Assembly: GCF_900130015.1 (NCBI RefSeq) | Contig: NZ_FQXS01000022.1 | Coordinates: 26,622-90,621 of the forward strand | Direction: 5' to 3' | Length of the DNA stretch: 64,000 nt | From: Desulfofustis glycolicus DSM 9705 | Lineage (GTDB): Bacteria; Desulfobacterota; Desulfobulbia; Desulfobulbales; Desulfocapsaceae | Part shown: one piece after another, positions 27,227-36,571 of the stretch | How positions within the stretch are numbered: position 1 is the first letter of the stretch | Layout of the letters: every line of letters begins with the position of its first letter | The notes under the pieces: model-generated | What the model saw: the letters and a program-made list of their open reading frames with translations, nothing else | Told to the model about the DNA's origin: nothing | Databases searched by the model: none | Made by a program: the position numbers and the translations under genes

Positions 27227-27544
27227 AAAATCAACTGCAGCCTGCTCATGAATCTCACGGATACCAAGACATTCAAGATAATCGCCGCACTCACCGCCAT
27301 TGCCGGTGGGAACGCACGAGTCCGGAGGCATGAACTTCGACCGGAACTGACCGCGTTGTTTTTTCTGTTGAGCCATTTGCAAAACAATCTTTTCGCCCAA
27401 ACTCCGCGTTATGCTCAAAATTTTATCCTCGGAATATCAGCTATATGCCTGTGGTAAAATTTTTCGCATGCCTTGATTTTGAACGAAAATCTAAGTTTTG
27501 CAAAAGGCTCTGTTCTCTTAATTTTTAATAATTATTTTGAAAAT
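27227..27544. other. Intergenic region carrying the repeat element
   Basis: 318 bases. It holds the 141-base element at 27370-27510 with terminal inverted repeats. Short open frames on both strands cross it but have no ribosome-binding sites or family features. Confidence 0.5.
27370..27510. repeat. MITE-like palindromic element, copy 2 (with terminal inverted repeats)
   Basis: Ends are GAGCCATTTGCAAAAC (27370-27385) and GTTTTGCAAAAGGCTC (27495-27510), which are inverted repeats with one mismatch in 16. Inside is a second palindrome, AAAATTTTATC ... GGTAAAATTTTT (27417-27464). The right 96 bases match 23331-23422. Non-coding, AT-rich, and placed between genes; consistent with a non-autonomous mobile repeat or a structured repeat dispersed in the genome. 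Confidence 0.7.
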
Positions 27545-28006
27545 ATGGATTACTTCAAGCAGGTGCTCCGCTCTTTTTTTGGATTATCTATCGGCGTATT
27601 GTTTTACTGGTTCGCGATGATCATTTCCTTTCCAATATCTCATCTGGTGTATAATCGGGCATTGCAGAATGAAAACATGACCCACCTCCGGGCCGGTACT
27701 GAAGAAACGTTCGCGATTGTCTTCGGGAGTCCCCTGATGATCGGGTGGTTGTTTCTCTTTTTTGCCGTTACCAGTTTTCTTGCCGTCTTTGTGGCCAACA
27801 CATTCGTCAAAAACCAGATATCACTGAACTGGTTGCTGATCTGCATTTGTCTTTGTTACCAGTTTTCCCTGATAACCCTGGAATATAACGTTACTCTCAC
27901 CTTCAGCCTGATCGCTTGCGGCGTCATCAGTTCTTATCTGGCACACCGCACGCACGGCAAACCAGTGGGAAGAAGCGGCGCTCAAGTCGCCGGGAACGGC
28001 CGCTGA
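27545..28006 (+). CDS. Hypothetical membrane protein
   Basis: 153 residues from ATG 27545. Three or four hydrophobic segments: about 8-30 (FFGLSIGVLFYWFAMIISF), 63-88, 95-115 and 118-128; a polar C-terminus follows. An in-frame upstream extension to 27473 would run into the repeat element and is less likely. No recognised family. The stop lies 48 bases before the B12-radical SAM gene. Confidence 0.6.
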   Translation: MDYFKQVLRSFFGLSIGVLFYWFAMIISFPISHLVYNRALQNENMTHLRAGTEETFAIVFGSPLMIGWLFLFFAVTSFLAVFVANTFVKNQISLNWLLICICLCYQFSLITLEYNVTLTFSLIACGVISSYLAHRTHGKPVGRSGAQVAGNGR

Positions 28007-28054
28007 ACCCCGTTCGGCGGACAAACGGTACTGCACCGAAAAGGGTACTTGGGT

Positions 28055-29329
28055 ATGCATGTCCTGCTTATTTCAGCCAATACCGAACAGTTCAACATGC
28101 CGGCAATGCCTCTGGGGCTTGCCTGTGTGGCCGAGGCGACGATCAGCGCAGGCCATGACGTCACCATGCTGGATTTGATGTTTGCGGCGGATGTCACGAC
28201 CACACTGGCGACGGTGATTTCCGAAACCCGACCGGAATGTATCGGCATTTCGGTGAGGAACATCGACGATCAAGATATCGAGGCACGAACATTTCTGCTC
28301 GCCAAGGTGAAAGAGATAGTCGCCGTCTGCCGGGATCTGTCATCCGCCCCGATTGTCCTCGGCGGCGCCGGTTACAGCATCTATCCCGGCAGCGTACTGT
28401 CCTACCTTGACGCTGATTTTGGCATAAAGGGAGAAGGGGAAATCGCCTTCCCTGCCCTGCTGGCGCATTTGGAGGACAAGACAGACCCTTCGGGAACACC
28501 CGGATTATATTCTCGCAACCATGATCCGCATCCGCCGCCCGAACTCAGCTCCGATCTGGACCGGCTGCACCTGCCGGAACCCCGAATCCTGTCATCTTCG
28601 GCGTCGCGGAGCCAGGACCCATGGATTCCGGTGCAAACCAGGCGCGGTTGTCCCCTCAGATGCAGTTATTGCTCTACTCCGTCCATTGAGGGCACGCTGC
28701 TCAGGAAACGGTCCCCTGAGGGTGTCGCCGCTTGGCTCGAGCGGTGGGTTTCGGCCGGGTATGAAAATTTCTTCTTTGTTGACAATACATTCAATCTCCC
28801 TCCCGACTATGCCAAATCGATCTGCCGAAACATTATTGCCCGGAAACTGGCCATGCGCTGGCGGTGCATCATTTACCCGAGACGTGTCGATAAAGAATTG
28901 GCCGAACTGATGTTCGCAGCCGGCTGCCGGCAGATCAGTCTCGGCTTCGAGAGCGGCTCCGAGAAGATGCTGAAACACCTGAACAAGCAGTTTACGTTGG
29001 CAGATATACGAATGAGTTCGACCTTGTTTGGTGATTGCGGAATTGAACGCATGGGCTTTTTGTTGTTGGGCGGACCCGGTGAAACAAAGACCTCGGTCGA
29101 GGAAAGTCTTGCGTTCGCCGATTCTCTGAACCTGGAGATGCTCAGAATTACCGTCGGCATACGCATATACCCCGGCACACAGCTGGCCGCAATCGCAAAA
29201 AAGCACGGGATCATCAGCTCCGAAGACGACTTGCTTCAGCCACAATTCTATCTTTCGTCGGACATGGCGAAGTGGCTGCCGGAACGGCTGATACAATGGC
29301 GAGCGAATCGGAACAATGTAATTATGTAA
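28055..29329 (+). CDS. B12-binding domain radical SAM protein
   Basis: 424 residues. The N-terminal 150 residues have the B12-binding-type Rossmann fold (MHVLLISANTEQFNMPAMPLGLACVAEA...GIKGEGEIAFPALL). The radical SAM core follows with C199-x3-C203-x2-C206 in RRGCPLRCSYC, then GYENFFFVDNTFN and QISLGFESGSEKMLKHLNK. Such proteins do cobalamin- and SAM-dependent methylations, cyclisations or other radical steps on unknown substrates. The classic DxHxxG cobalamin motif is not visible, so the N-terminus may only resemble a B12 domain. The ATG at 28055 has AAAGGG upstream. Confidence 0.85.
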   Translation: MHVLLISANTEQFNMPAMPLGLACVAEATISAGHDVTMLDLMFAADVTTTLATVISETRPECIGISVRNIDDQDIEARTFLLAKVKEIVAVCRDLSSAPIVLGGAGYSIYPGSVLSYLDADFGIKGEGEIAFPALLAHLEDKTDPSGTPGLYSRNHDPHPPPELSSDLDRLHLPEPRILSSSASRSQDPWIPVQTRRGCPLRCSYCSTPSIEGTLLRKRSPEGVAAWLERWVSAGYENFFFVDNTFNLPPDYAKSICRNIIARKLAMRWRCIIYPRRVDKELAELMFAAGCRQISLGFESGSEKMLKHLNKQFTLADIRMSSTLFGDCGIERMGFLLLGGPGETKTSVEESLAFADSLNLEMLRITVGIRIYPGTQLAAIAKKHGIISSEDDLLQPQFYLSSDMAKWLPERLIQWRANRNNVIM

Positions 29330-29498
29330 CAACTCTGCGTGACCGGCTCTTTTTTGCCTTTCCCCTGTGCCGACGGCGGCCGGTAATCGGCAAACGGGGA
29401 GAAACAACCATGGATCGAGTCGGTTTTTTTAAAAAAAGGCGGCGTTATGTTATGTTCATCCGGCCTTTACGCAAAATACACCAGCGCGAGAATCAGCT

Positions 29499-29972
29499 AT
29501 GGAGATTAAACCGATAGGTATTATCCACACGCCCTTTACGGAACGGGAAGGTATGCCCATCCAGCCTTCCGGGGCAGTTGGGGTAACCGGCACAATCGAG
29601 GTGTTTGACCACTTCCAGGCAGGTCTCAAAGACCTCGACGGCTTTTCCCACATTTTCCTGCTCTATCTCTTTCACCAGAGCGATGGATTCAAACTGCACG
29701 TCATTCCATTCATGGACACCACGCCGCGCGGCGTCTTCGCAACGCGCGCCCCAAAGAGGCCGAACCCCATCGGCCTGTCGATCGTAGAGCTGGACCGTAT
29801 CGAAGATGGCGTTCTCCACGTGCGAAACATCGACATTCTCGATGGCACACCGTTGCTCGACATCAAGCCATACGTTCCGAAATTCGACCGCCCCGAAACG
29901 GTGCGCTCCGGCTGGCTGGCAAATTCCAGGGATCCGGTTGCACAGAAAAAAGCGGACGGCCGGTTCACGTAG
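29499..29972 (+). CDS. trmO: tRNA-methyltransferase O (TsaA/TrmO family)
   Basis: 157 residues. TrmO adds a methyl group to N6-threonylcarbamoyladenosine-37 of certain tRNAs using SAM. The family beta-barrel is clear: IKPIGIIHTPF at the start, GTIEVFDHFQAGLKDLDGFSHIFLLYLFH, then RGVFATRAPKRPNPIGLSIVEL and LDIKPYVPKFD. Length fits the short bacterial form without a long C-terminal extension. Confidence 0.9.
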   Translation: MEIKPIGIIHTPFTEREGMPIQPSGAVGVTGTIEVFDHFQAGLKDLDGFSHIFLLYLFHQSDGFKLHVIPFMDTTPRGVFATRAPKRPNPIGLSIVELDRIEDGVLHVRNIDILDGTPLLDIKPYVPKFDRPETVRSGWLANSRDPVAQKKADGRFT

Positions 29973-30070
29973 AAGAGGGCCGGCGGTTTTGATACCGACA
30001 AGCTCATTTTCGTCGAGCACAATGGGACAGCAACGGATGTCCCCGCTTCACCTTCAGCACAACAGGAACA

Positions 30071-30421
30071 ATGACAGAAAATAATGCATCCGAACATACT
30101 ACGGCAATTACGGTACTCTGGGAGTATATCGTCAGGGACGGCTATCTCGATCAGTTCCTTCAGGCATACGCCTCCGATGGCACCTGGGCGGAGCTTTTCC
30201 GGAAACACCCGGGCTACCTCAAAACCGAATTGATCCGGGACAGCTCCAACCCCAACCGCTTCATCACGATTGATCACTGGGTTTCACTGCCTGCCTACTC
30301 AACCATGAAACACCTGAGCAGAAACGAGTATAAATCGATGGATGAACACTGTGAGAAATTCACCGTCGATGAGAACTATATCGGCGTTTTTGCTCAACTC
30401 ACCGACAGGCAGCAGCCATGA
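30071..30421 (+). CDS. Antibiotic biosynthesis monooxygenase (ABM) domain protein
   Basis: 116 residues, ferredoxin-like ABM fold. ITVLWEYIVRDGYLDQFLQAYASDGTWAELFRKHPGYLKTELIRD followed by FITIDHWVSLPAY is the usual pattern. Members include quinol monooxygenases, haem-degrading proteins and structural dimers, so the reaction is not predictable. The stop overlaps the start of the HAD gene as ATGA, indicating translational coupling. Confidence 0.82.
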   Translation: MTENNASEHTTAITVLWEYIVRDGYLDQFLQAYASDGTWAELFRKHPGYLKTELIRDSSNPNRFITIDHWVSLPAYSTMKHLSRNEYKSMDEHCEKFTVDENYIGVFAQLTDRQQP

Positions 30422-31167
30422 CCGGCCATCCGGATACATCCCTGCAGACCAAACGGCGCCCGTTCGCATATCCTGCTTCGGTCAGCGAAATCCTCCTTGA
30501 CCTGGACGGCACACTCACCGACCCGCAGCTCGGCATCACCCGCTGCATTCGATTCTCTCTTGAGAAAATGGGCCGGGACGTACCGCCGGCCGACCAGCTG
30601 TTGTGGTGCATCGGCCCGCCCCTCAAACATTCGTTCGCCTCGTTGCTGGCAAGCGACGATGACGATCTACTGAACACCGCGTTGCGCCATTACCGTGAGC
30701 GGTTCGCTGCCACCGGGCTCTACGAAAACAATGTTTTCCCCGCTATTCCCGAGGCGTTGCAAGCGATCAGAGCCGCCGGGAGGCGATTGTTTCTCGCCAC
30801 GTCGAAACCGGTGGTGTTCGCACGCCGCATCCTCGATCATTTCGGCCTTACCGGGTTTTTCGACGGGATTTACGGCAGCGAACTTGACGGCCGCCGCATC
30901 GACAAGACGGAACTGATCGGCTATCTGCTGGACCGGGAAGGAATCTCACGCCAAACCGCAATGATGGTAGGCGACCGGCGCTACGATATCATCGGCGGCA
31001 GAAACAACGGGATCGCCACTGCTGCGGTCACCTACGGCTATGGCAGCAGCACCGAGATAGCGGCGGCTCGCCCGGATTTCCTCTTCCACCACCCCGCCGA
31101 ACTCGCCGCCGCTCTGTCCGGACGCCCGACCGGCACGCGCAACAAGAGACAAGGACGTGCATCATGA
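30418..31167 (+). CDS. HAD-superfamily hydrolase (phosphoglycolate phosphatase-like)
   Basis: 249 residues. HAD motif I is LLDLDGTLTDPQLG (nucleophile Asp near residue 25), motif II is LATSKP near 124, and motif IV is VGDRRYDIIGGRNNGI near 182. The helical cap of the Gph/PpaX type lies between motifs I and II. It overlaps both its upstream (ABM) and downstream (SIMPL) neighbours by four bases, so one transcript is likely. Confidence 0.88.
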   Translation: MTGHPDTSLQTKRRPFAYPASVSEILLDLDGTLTDPQLGITRCIRFSLEKMGRDVPPADQLLWCIGPPLKHSFASLLASDDDDLLNTALRHYRERFAATGLYENNVFPAIPEALQAIRAAGRRLFLATSKPVVFARRILDHFGLTGFFDGIYGSELDGRRIDKTELIGYLLDREGISRQTAMMVGDRRYDIIGGRNNGIATAAVTYGYGSSTEIAAARPDFLFHHPAELAAALSGRPTGTRNKRQGRAS

Positions 31168-31883
31168 CCACATCCCGCAGCCGCGAGGCATTCATCCTGG
31201 GAGCTTTTATCTGTGCCGGACTGATCATCTTCGGTTCGCTGCTGGCAAACACAGCCCTGAACGTCAAGGCAATGGACCGGGTTGTCACCGTCAAAGGACT
31301 GGCTGAACGCGAAGTCGAAGCGGATATTGCGATCTGGCCGATTACCTTCAACGAGGCACACAACGACCTGACCCAACTGTACTCGGAGATCGAACGGAAA
31401 TCGGCGATCATCAGATCGTTTCTGGAAGACAGCGGTTTTGCCGACGAAGAAATCTCCATTTCCCAGCCGTCAATCGTCGATCGGCAAGCCCAGAACTACG
31501 GAGACGCTCGTAGCATCCAGTTCCGCTTCACGGCGGCAACCACCGTCACCGTCTACAGCAGACAGGTCGATCTGGTCAGGGAAACCATGAAGAGAGTGGT
31601 TGAACTCGGCAAAAACGGCATCGCCATCTCCGGCCAAGACTACCAGAACAAGACGGAATTCCTCTTCACCGGGCTCAACAGCATCAAACCCGAGATGATC
31701 GAAGAGGCAACCAGGAACGCCCGGGAAGTTGCCGAAAAATTTGCCAAGGACTCCCGGAGCACGCTCGGCAAAATCAAGACGGCGACCCAGGGCCAGTTCT
31801 CGATCTCCGATCGCGATACGTCGACCCAGCATATCAAGAAAGTCAGGGTGGTATCGACGATCGAGTATTACCTCTCCGACTGA
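31164..31883 (+). CDS. SIMPL domain (DUF541) envelope protein
   Basis: 239 residues. An N-terminal membrane anchor (about 9-31, AFILGAFICAGLIIFGSLLANTAL) precedes a SIMPL domain: VVTVKGLAEREVEADIAIWPITF ... IQFRFTAATTVTVYSRQVDLV ... EEATRNAREVAEKFAKDSRSTLGKIKTATQGQFSI. Homologues (for example E. coli YggE) are periplasmic and linked to oxidative-stress tolerance. Last gene of the ABM-HAD-SIMPL run. Confidence 0.88.
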   Translation: MTTSRSREAFILGAFICAGLIIFGSLLANTALNVKAMDRVVTVKGLAEREVEADIAIWPITFNEAHNDLTQLYSEIERKSAIIRSFLEDSGFADEEISISQPSIVDRQAQNYGDARSIQFRFTAATTVTVYSRQVDLVRETMKRVVELGKNGIAISGQDYQNKTEFLFTGLNSIKPEMIEEATRNAREVAEKFAKDSRSTLGKIKTATQGQFSISDRDTSTQHIKKVRVVSTIEYYLSD

Positions 31884-32087
31884 CGGACTAGCGGTATCTC
31901 CAATCCTGCGCCGCAGTCGTTTTCTCGGCCACGTGACATCTTCGCCTTGAAACAGCACCGTTCTGTCGACAACAACCGCCATGTCGCCGGTCTCCGTTCA
32001 CGTGGCGAGCCGGCGACTTTTCTATCTAACAGACCGCCTTGATTTCCTGCACGTTCTTCTTCATAATAGAAAGAGGAGGGAGATACC

Positions 32088-33059
32088 ATGGAGCCTGACA
32101 ACCGAGCTTTTGTTCGCGACCTGGTGGCGCAGTATGCCCCTCATTTTCCGCGCAAGCGGTGTGGCCGGCTGGTCACCGATACATCTGAGTTCATGGCCGT
32201 CGACCACGGCGATGTCATCGCTCTCGGCGGCAAACACTACCTGGTACTGCGTGATGAGGCGGAACGGCGCTTCGGCATGGAAGATCCTAAATACTGGGTC
32301 AAACGGTGTTCCGAGTTGGAAACCGGCGAGCGAAAAATTCTCAAGCTGGTTTTCTATGAAACCTTCCCGTTGAAACTAGGCAATTTTGAGATTCGCTGCC
32401 ACCGCAGCCCGGAAAAAGAGGCCCGTATTCTCGATCTGGTTCGCGGAGACCTGCGCTTCATGCAGGGAAAAACGATCCGCGACGAAAAGGACAATGCGGT
32501 GCGGATACTCGATATCGTTCACGGCAAACAGCTCGATGCGGTGATCGAGAATATCGATACCGACCACGAAACCTATTTTCGCGAGCACCTCCCCGACCTT
32601 CTCGAAAAATTCATCGGTGCTTGCGAGTCCATTGCCCATTTGCATACTCTTGGCGAGAAGCATGGTGATATCCGCAGAGACCATCTATGGGTGGAATACA
32701 ACAGCGGGGCTTATCGCTGGATCGATTTCGACTATGCTTTCGATTTTCACGAAAACCCTTTCGGCCTCGATATTTTCGGACTTGGCAATATCCTGCTCTT
32801 TCTGGTCGGCAAAAAAGAGCACACCAGTTACACCATGGGCGGTGGAGCGTTTTCCAATCAGGTATTGTCATCACTGACGCCGGACGATTTTTCTTTGATG
32901 TTCCCACACCGGCTCAGCAATCTACGCAAATTATTCCCGTATATCCCTGATGAATTGAACAACGTATTGTTACACTTTTCAGCGGGGACCTATGTCTTCT
33001 ATGATACTGTCGATGAACTGCTCGGCGAACTACGGCCGTGCCTGCAGCTGCTCCGCTGA
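32088..33059 (+). CDS. Protein-kinase-like protein
   Basis: 323 residues. A eukaryotic-type kinase fold is suggested by the catalytic-loop-like H192-G-D194-I-R-R-D-H199 and the metal-binding-like D213-F-D215 in WIDFDYAF; ERKILKLVFYETF near 85 could supply the ATP lysine. The usual Asn of HxDxxxxN is His199 and no glycine-rich loop is obvious, so activity is uncertain; lipopolysaccharide kinase or aminoglycoside-phosphotransferase-like enzymes are alternatives. A strong GAGGAGGGAG site precedes the ATG. It is followed at 34 bases by a universal stress protein gene. Confidence 0.65.
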   Translation: MEPDNRAFVRDLVAQYAPHFPRKRCGRLVTDTSEFMAVDHGDVIALGGKHYLVLRDEAERRFGMEDPKYWVKRCSELETGERKILKLVFYETFPLKLGNFEIRCHRSPEKEARILDLVRGDLRFMQGKTIRDEKDNAVRILDIVHGKQLDAVIENIDTDHETYFREHLPDLLEKFIGACESIAHLHTLGEKHGDIRRDHLWVEYNSGAYRWIDFDYAFDFHENPFGLDIFGLGNILLFLVGKKEHTSYTMGGGAFSNQVLSSLTPDDFSLMFPHRLSNLRKLFPYIPDELNNVLLHFSAGTYVFYDTVDELLGELRPCLQLLR

Positions 33060-33093
33060 AGCACCACATCGACACGACTGCGAGGAGGATGCC

Positions 33094-33588
33094 ATGGACT
33101 TCAAAAAAATACTCGTTGCCGTCGACGGGTCGGAAAATTCTGCCCGGGCCGTCAGCTACACCGGAGACATGGTGGGCGACGGCAGTGCCAAGCAGATAAT
33201 GTTGCTGTGCATCGAACGTTTCCCGGACCGGGACCTGTTTCCGGATGAAGAGTCCTGGAAACAACGCTGCGTCGCGCACCGGGAGGAATTACAGCAATTT
33301 CTTGGTGAAGCCAGGGCCACGTTGACAGCAAAAGGCGTTCACGATAGCAGGATCAGCGAGCGGTATGTGGTCAGTTGCTCTTCCCCCTTTGCCGACCGCA
33401 GCACTGCCCGCTGCAGTTTTGGGACTTCCATCGCCCAAGAGATCCTGGCAGTGCTCAAGGAAGAGCGGTTCGGCACCGTCGTGGTTGGCCGGCGCGGCGT
33501 CTCGAAGGCCGAAGAATTCCTGTTCGGTTCGGTCTCCAACAAGATCATCCATCACGCCAAAGACTGCACGATCTGGGTGGTCGCCTGA
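33094..33588 (+). CDS. Universal stress protein (UspA family)
   Basis: 164 residues. The start MDFKKILVAVDGSENSARAVSYTGDM and the C-terminal ATP-loop-like VVGRRGVSKAEEFLFGSVSNKIIHHAKDCTIWVV identify the fold; the GxxG-x9-GS pattern suggests nucleotide binding. Its central part (about 90-125) is longer than usual and holds two cysteines (SCSSPFADRSTARCSFG). GAGGAGG precedes the ATG at 33094. It lies between the kinase-like gene and an EAL protein gene. Confidence 0.88.
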   Translation: MDFKKILVAVDGSENSARAVSYTGDMVGDGSAKQIMLLCIERFPDRDLFPDEESWKQRCVAHREELQQFLGEARATLTAKGVHDSRISERYVVSCSSPFADRSTARCSFGTSIAQEILAVLKEERFGTVVVGRRGVSKAEEFLFGSVSNKIIHHAKDCTIWVVA

Positions 33589-33616
33589 GCCGCTCCGTCA
33601 ATGGCAGGAAACAAAC

Positions 33617-35305
33617 GTGAAGAAGACCCGGACTATGGACACCATACAATTCTTCGCCTGGGCCGACCGACATTTGCGAGAAATCCGCCTGGTGCTGGCA
33701 CCGCTGTTCGTCCTGATGGTCGCCGGCGTCTATGCGCTGGTCTATTACACCGGCGGCATCAAGTTTGTCTATTCACACTCGATGTACTTGCCGATCCTGC
33801 TGTCCGGTATTGTCTTCGGGATCAGGGGCGGGGTCTTTATCGGGGCGCTCGGCGGCTTTGCCCTCGGTCCGCTGATGCCGATCGACGTCGTTACCGGCGA
33901 GATGCAGAATACGGCCAACTGGCTCTACCGGAGCGGGTTTTTCGTGCTGATCGGCATGCTCAGCGGGCTGGCCAGTGACCGCGCCCGCGACTATATCGAC
34001 CATCTCAAGTGGGTCTCCCGGCACGACCCGTCCACCGGGCTACCGAACCGCAGCGCCCTGTTCGAACGACTAGCGGAAATAAAACAGTCTAAAACGCAGT
34101 TCCGGGGGACGATATTGACCGTCGTTTCCGTGGAAAACATGATGGAGCTGAAGGCTGCTTTCGGTTTCGGAGTCATCAGGGAAACGATCGGCCAGCTCGC
34201 CCATCGTTTCGTCGCCGATCAACCGGATTGCGCCGTCTACCGCACCGAAACGGCACAGCTCGGCCTTCTGCTCGATGCGGGTGAACGGCTTGTTGATGAA
34301 CTGGTCGACGAACTGGTTGCAACCGCCCGGCAACCGATCCTGCTCGACACCATCCCGATTCACATCGATTCACGGATGGGTACCGTCGTGTTCAACCGGG
34401 ACGACCTGACGCCCGAGGAATACCTGCAGCAGGCCGAAGCGGCGCTGATCATCGCGCAGAAAAAAGCGCAGGACTCCGTCACCTACGAACCGGCAATCGT
34501 CTCTTTCACCGAGGAGAACCTGGCCATTCTCGGCAGCCTGAAGGAAGCGATCGACGAGGGCCAGATATCGCTCGATTACCAGCCCAAGGTATACCTGGCC
34601 AGCGGTACGGTCCACGGAGCGGAGGCGCTGATCCGTTGGAATCATCCGGTGCGCGGACCGTTGCCGCCCGAGGCGTTCATGCCTCGTGTCGAGCAAAGCA
34701 CCCTCGTCCAGGTCATCACCGAATTCGCGCTGGAACAGGCTATCGCCCAGATGGCGCTTTGGCACCAGGACGGTATGGAGATACCGGTTGCGGTCAACAT
34801 CTCGACCCGCAACCTGCTGCAGCCCCGTTTCGCCGAGCAGGTGGCCGGCCTGCTCGACCACTATCACCTCAACGGTAAGTCGTTGGAACTGGAGATCACC
34901 GAAGGGGCCCTGATGATGGATATGGAGCGAACCATCGAAGAGTTGCTGCGAATGACCGAACTCGACATCATCATCTCCATCGATGATTTCGGCACCGGTT
35001 ACTCGTCGCTGCAATATCTCCACCGCCTACCCATCTCCCTGATCAAGATCGACCAGTCATTTGTTCGGCGATTACCCGGCGACAAGGGCGCCGTATCCAT
35101 CGTCGAGGCGGCGGTAATGCTGGCGCACCAGATGGGAATCAAGGTCATTGCCGAGGGCGTTGAAAATCCCGCAATTTATCGTTTCCTCAAAGAAATCGGC
35201 TGTGATCTGGCACAAGGCTTTTTGCTCTCCCGCCCCTTGCCGGCAGAGGCTTTTGCTACCTGGTACCGCAAGTGCAGCGGCACGTTTGCCGTGCCGGCGG
35301 AGTAA
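33617..35305 (+). CDS. Membrane-anchored cyclic-di-GMP phosphodiesterase (degenerate GGDEF plus EAL)
   Basis: 562 residues from GTG 33617 (AGGAA just upstream); ATG 33635 is the alternative. Three hydrophobic segments (about 20-115) form a MASE-like membrane sensor. A GGDEF-fold domain follows (DPSTGLPNRSALFERL) but the catalytic GGDEF is replaced by TETAQLG, so no cyclase activity is expected. The EAL domain (about 310-550) keeps the key motifs: EALIRW, ELEITEGALM, IDDFGTGYSSL, KIDQSFV, AEGVEN and QGFLLSRPL. The prediction is hydrolysis of c-di-GMP to pGpG at the inner membrane. Confidence 0.88.
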   Translation: MKKTRTMDTIQFFAWADRHLREIRLVLAPLFVLMVAGVYALVYYTGGIKFVYSHSMYLPILLSGIVFGIRGGVFIGALGGFALGPLMPIDVVTGEMQNTANWLYRSGFFVLIGMLSGLASDRARDYIDHLKWVSRHDPSTGLPNRSALFERLAEIKQSKTQFRGTILTVVSVENMMELKAAFGFGVIRETIGQLAHRFVADQPDCAVYRTETAQLGLLLDAGERLVDELVDELVATARQPILLDTIPIHIDSRMGTVVFNRDDLTPEEYLQQAEAALIIAQKKAQDSVTYEPAIVSFTEENLAILGSLKEAIDEGQISLDYQPKVYLASGTVHGAEALIRWNHPVRGPLPPEAFMPRVEQSTLVQVITEFALEQAIAQMALWHQDGMEIPVAVNISTRNLLQPRFAEQVAGLLDHYHLNGKSLELEITEGALMMDMERTIEELLRMTELDIIISIDDFGTGYSSLQYLHRLPISLIKIDQSFVRRLPGDKGAVSIVEAAVMLAHQMGIKVIAEGVENPAIYRFLKEIGCDLAQGFLLSRPLPAEAFATWYRKCSGTFAVPAE

Positions 35306-35434
35306 CAGCCACCCCCTGCCATCCGGACCGCATACCACAGCATCGCTGATCGTCTCTTGCAATACCTGTCAGGTGGCCTATTATTGGACATTGGCCCTCG
35401 AAGAACGGCATCAACCACGGACCCTGCTACCACC

Positions 35435-36517
35435 ATGTCCCCGTCGACCAAAAAAAAACGCAGACCCCGCGGCTCCGGTATCAAGACCGGCATGTCTCCG
35501 GGGACCATGGTCTTTATCGGCGAGCAGAAGCAAGACCGGGCGCGTATCGAAGTCCTCGCCTACAGCGAGGCCACCTTCGACGAACTCCACGACATCCCGG
35601 TCGAGCAGTGCCGACCGTTCGCCAATGCCCCCGGGGTGAGTTGGATCAATGTCAACGGCATTCATGACGTTGGTTTAATTCAGGCCCTGGGATCCATATT
35701 CGGTCTCCACCCACTGACCCTCGAGGATCTGGTCAACACCGGGCAGCGCCTGAAGATCGAAGAGTTTCCAAGCTATACCTTTATCGTCTTGAAGATGATT
35801 ACTTTCAACGAGACGACGCAAAGTATCGATGTAGAGCATGTCAGCCTGATCCTCGGCGAGCGCTTCGTGCTCTCCTTCCAGGAAGATGCCGGCGATGTGT
35901 TCGGGACAGTGCGCGAACGCCTCCGCTCGGCCAAGGGCCGCCTGCGCTCGATGAAGGCCGACTACCTGGCTTACAGCTTGATGGACGCGGTGGTTGATCA
36001 TTATTTCCTTGCCGTCGAACGCATCGGCGAGCGGATCGAGGATCTCGACGAACGCAGCCTGATCGAACCGAGGCCGGAAGATATTGGCGAGATCCATCGA
36101 CTCAAACGAGTCATCCTGATGCTGCGCAAGGCGGCCTGGCCGCTGCGGGAAGAAATCGGGGCCCTGGAAAAAAGCGAACTGGCGATGGTCAGACCGGAGA
36201 CCCGGCTCTTTTGGCGTGACCTCTACGACCATACCATCCAGATTCTCGAGATGGCCGACACCTATCGCGACATCCTCGGCGGCATGCACGATACCTTCCT
36301 GTCCAGCATGAGCAACCGGATGAACGAGATCATGAAGGTGCTGACGATCATCGCCACGATCTTTATCCCCTTGACCTTTATCGCCGGTGTCTACGGCATG
36401 AACTTCGTCCATATGCCGGAATTGCAATGGCGCTGGGGATATCACATTGTCTGGGGCATCATGCTGATTGTCGGCTGTGGGCTGCTGGCCTACTTCAAAA
36501 GAAAAAAATGGCTCTGA
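35435..36517 (+). CDS. corA: CorA family magnesium/cobalt transporter
   Basis: 360 residues from ATG 35435 (MSPSTKKKRRPRG). A long cytoplasmic N-terminal domain, a stalk helix, and two C-terminal transmembrane helices carrying the selectivity motif YGMN in FIAGVYGMNFVHMPELQWRWGY. The basic C-terminus (FKRKKWL) is typical. It forms a pentameric Mg2+ (or Co2+/Ni2+) channel in the inner membrane. It is followed at 54 bases by a CDF efflux gene, so divalent metal handling is grouped here. Confidence 0.93.
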   Translation: MSPSTKKKRRPRGSGIKTGMSPGTMVFIGEQKQDRARIEVLAYSEATFDELHDIPVEQCRPFANAPGVSWINVNGIHDVGLIQALGSIFGLHPLTLEDLVNTGQRLKIEEFPSYTFIVLKMITFNETTQSIDVEHVSLILGERFVLSFQEDAGDVFGTVRERLRSAKGRLRSMKADYLAYSLMDAVVDHYFLAVERIGERIEDLDERSLIEPRPEDIGEIHRLKRVILMLRKAAWPLREEIGALEKSELAMVRPETRLFWRDLYDHTIQILEMADTYRDILGGMHDTFLSSMSNRMNEIMKVLTIIATIFIPLTFIAGVYGMNFVHMPELQWRWGYHIVWGIMLIVGCGLLAYFKRKKWL

Positions 36518-36571
36518 CCGACGATATCCGGCGCCGCTCCACCTGAAGCTTCAAGACACAGGACCCAACCG

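Noticed and set aside
33365..33616. An N-terminal extension of the EAL protein into the universal stress protein gene
   Set aside because: It overlaps the Usp coding sequence out of frame and has no domain; a GTG with a ribosome-binding site at 33617 fits better.
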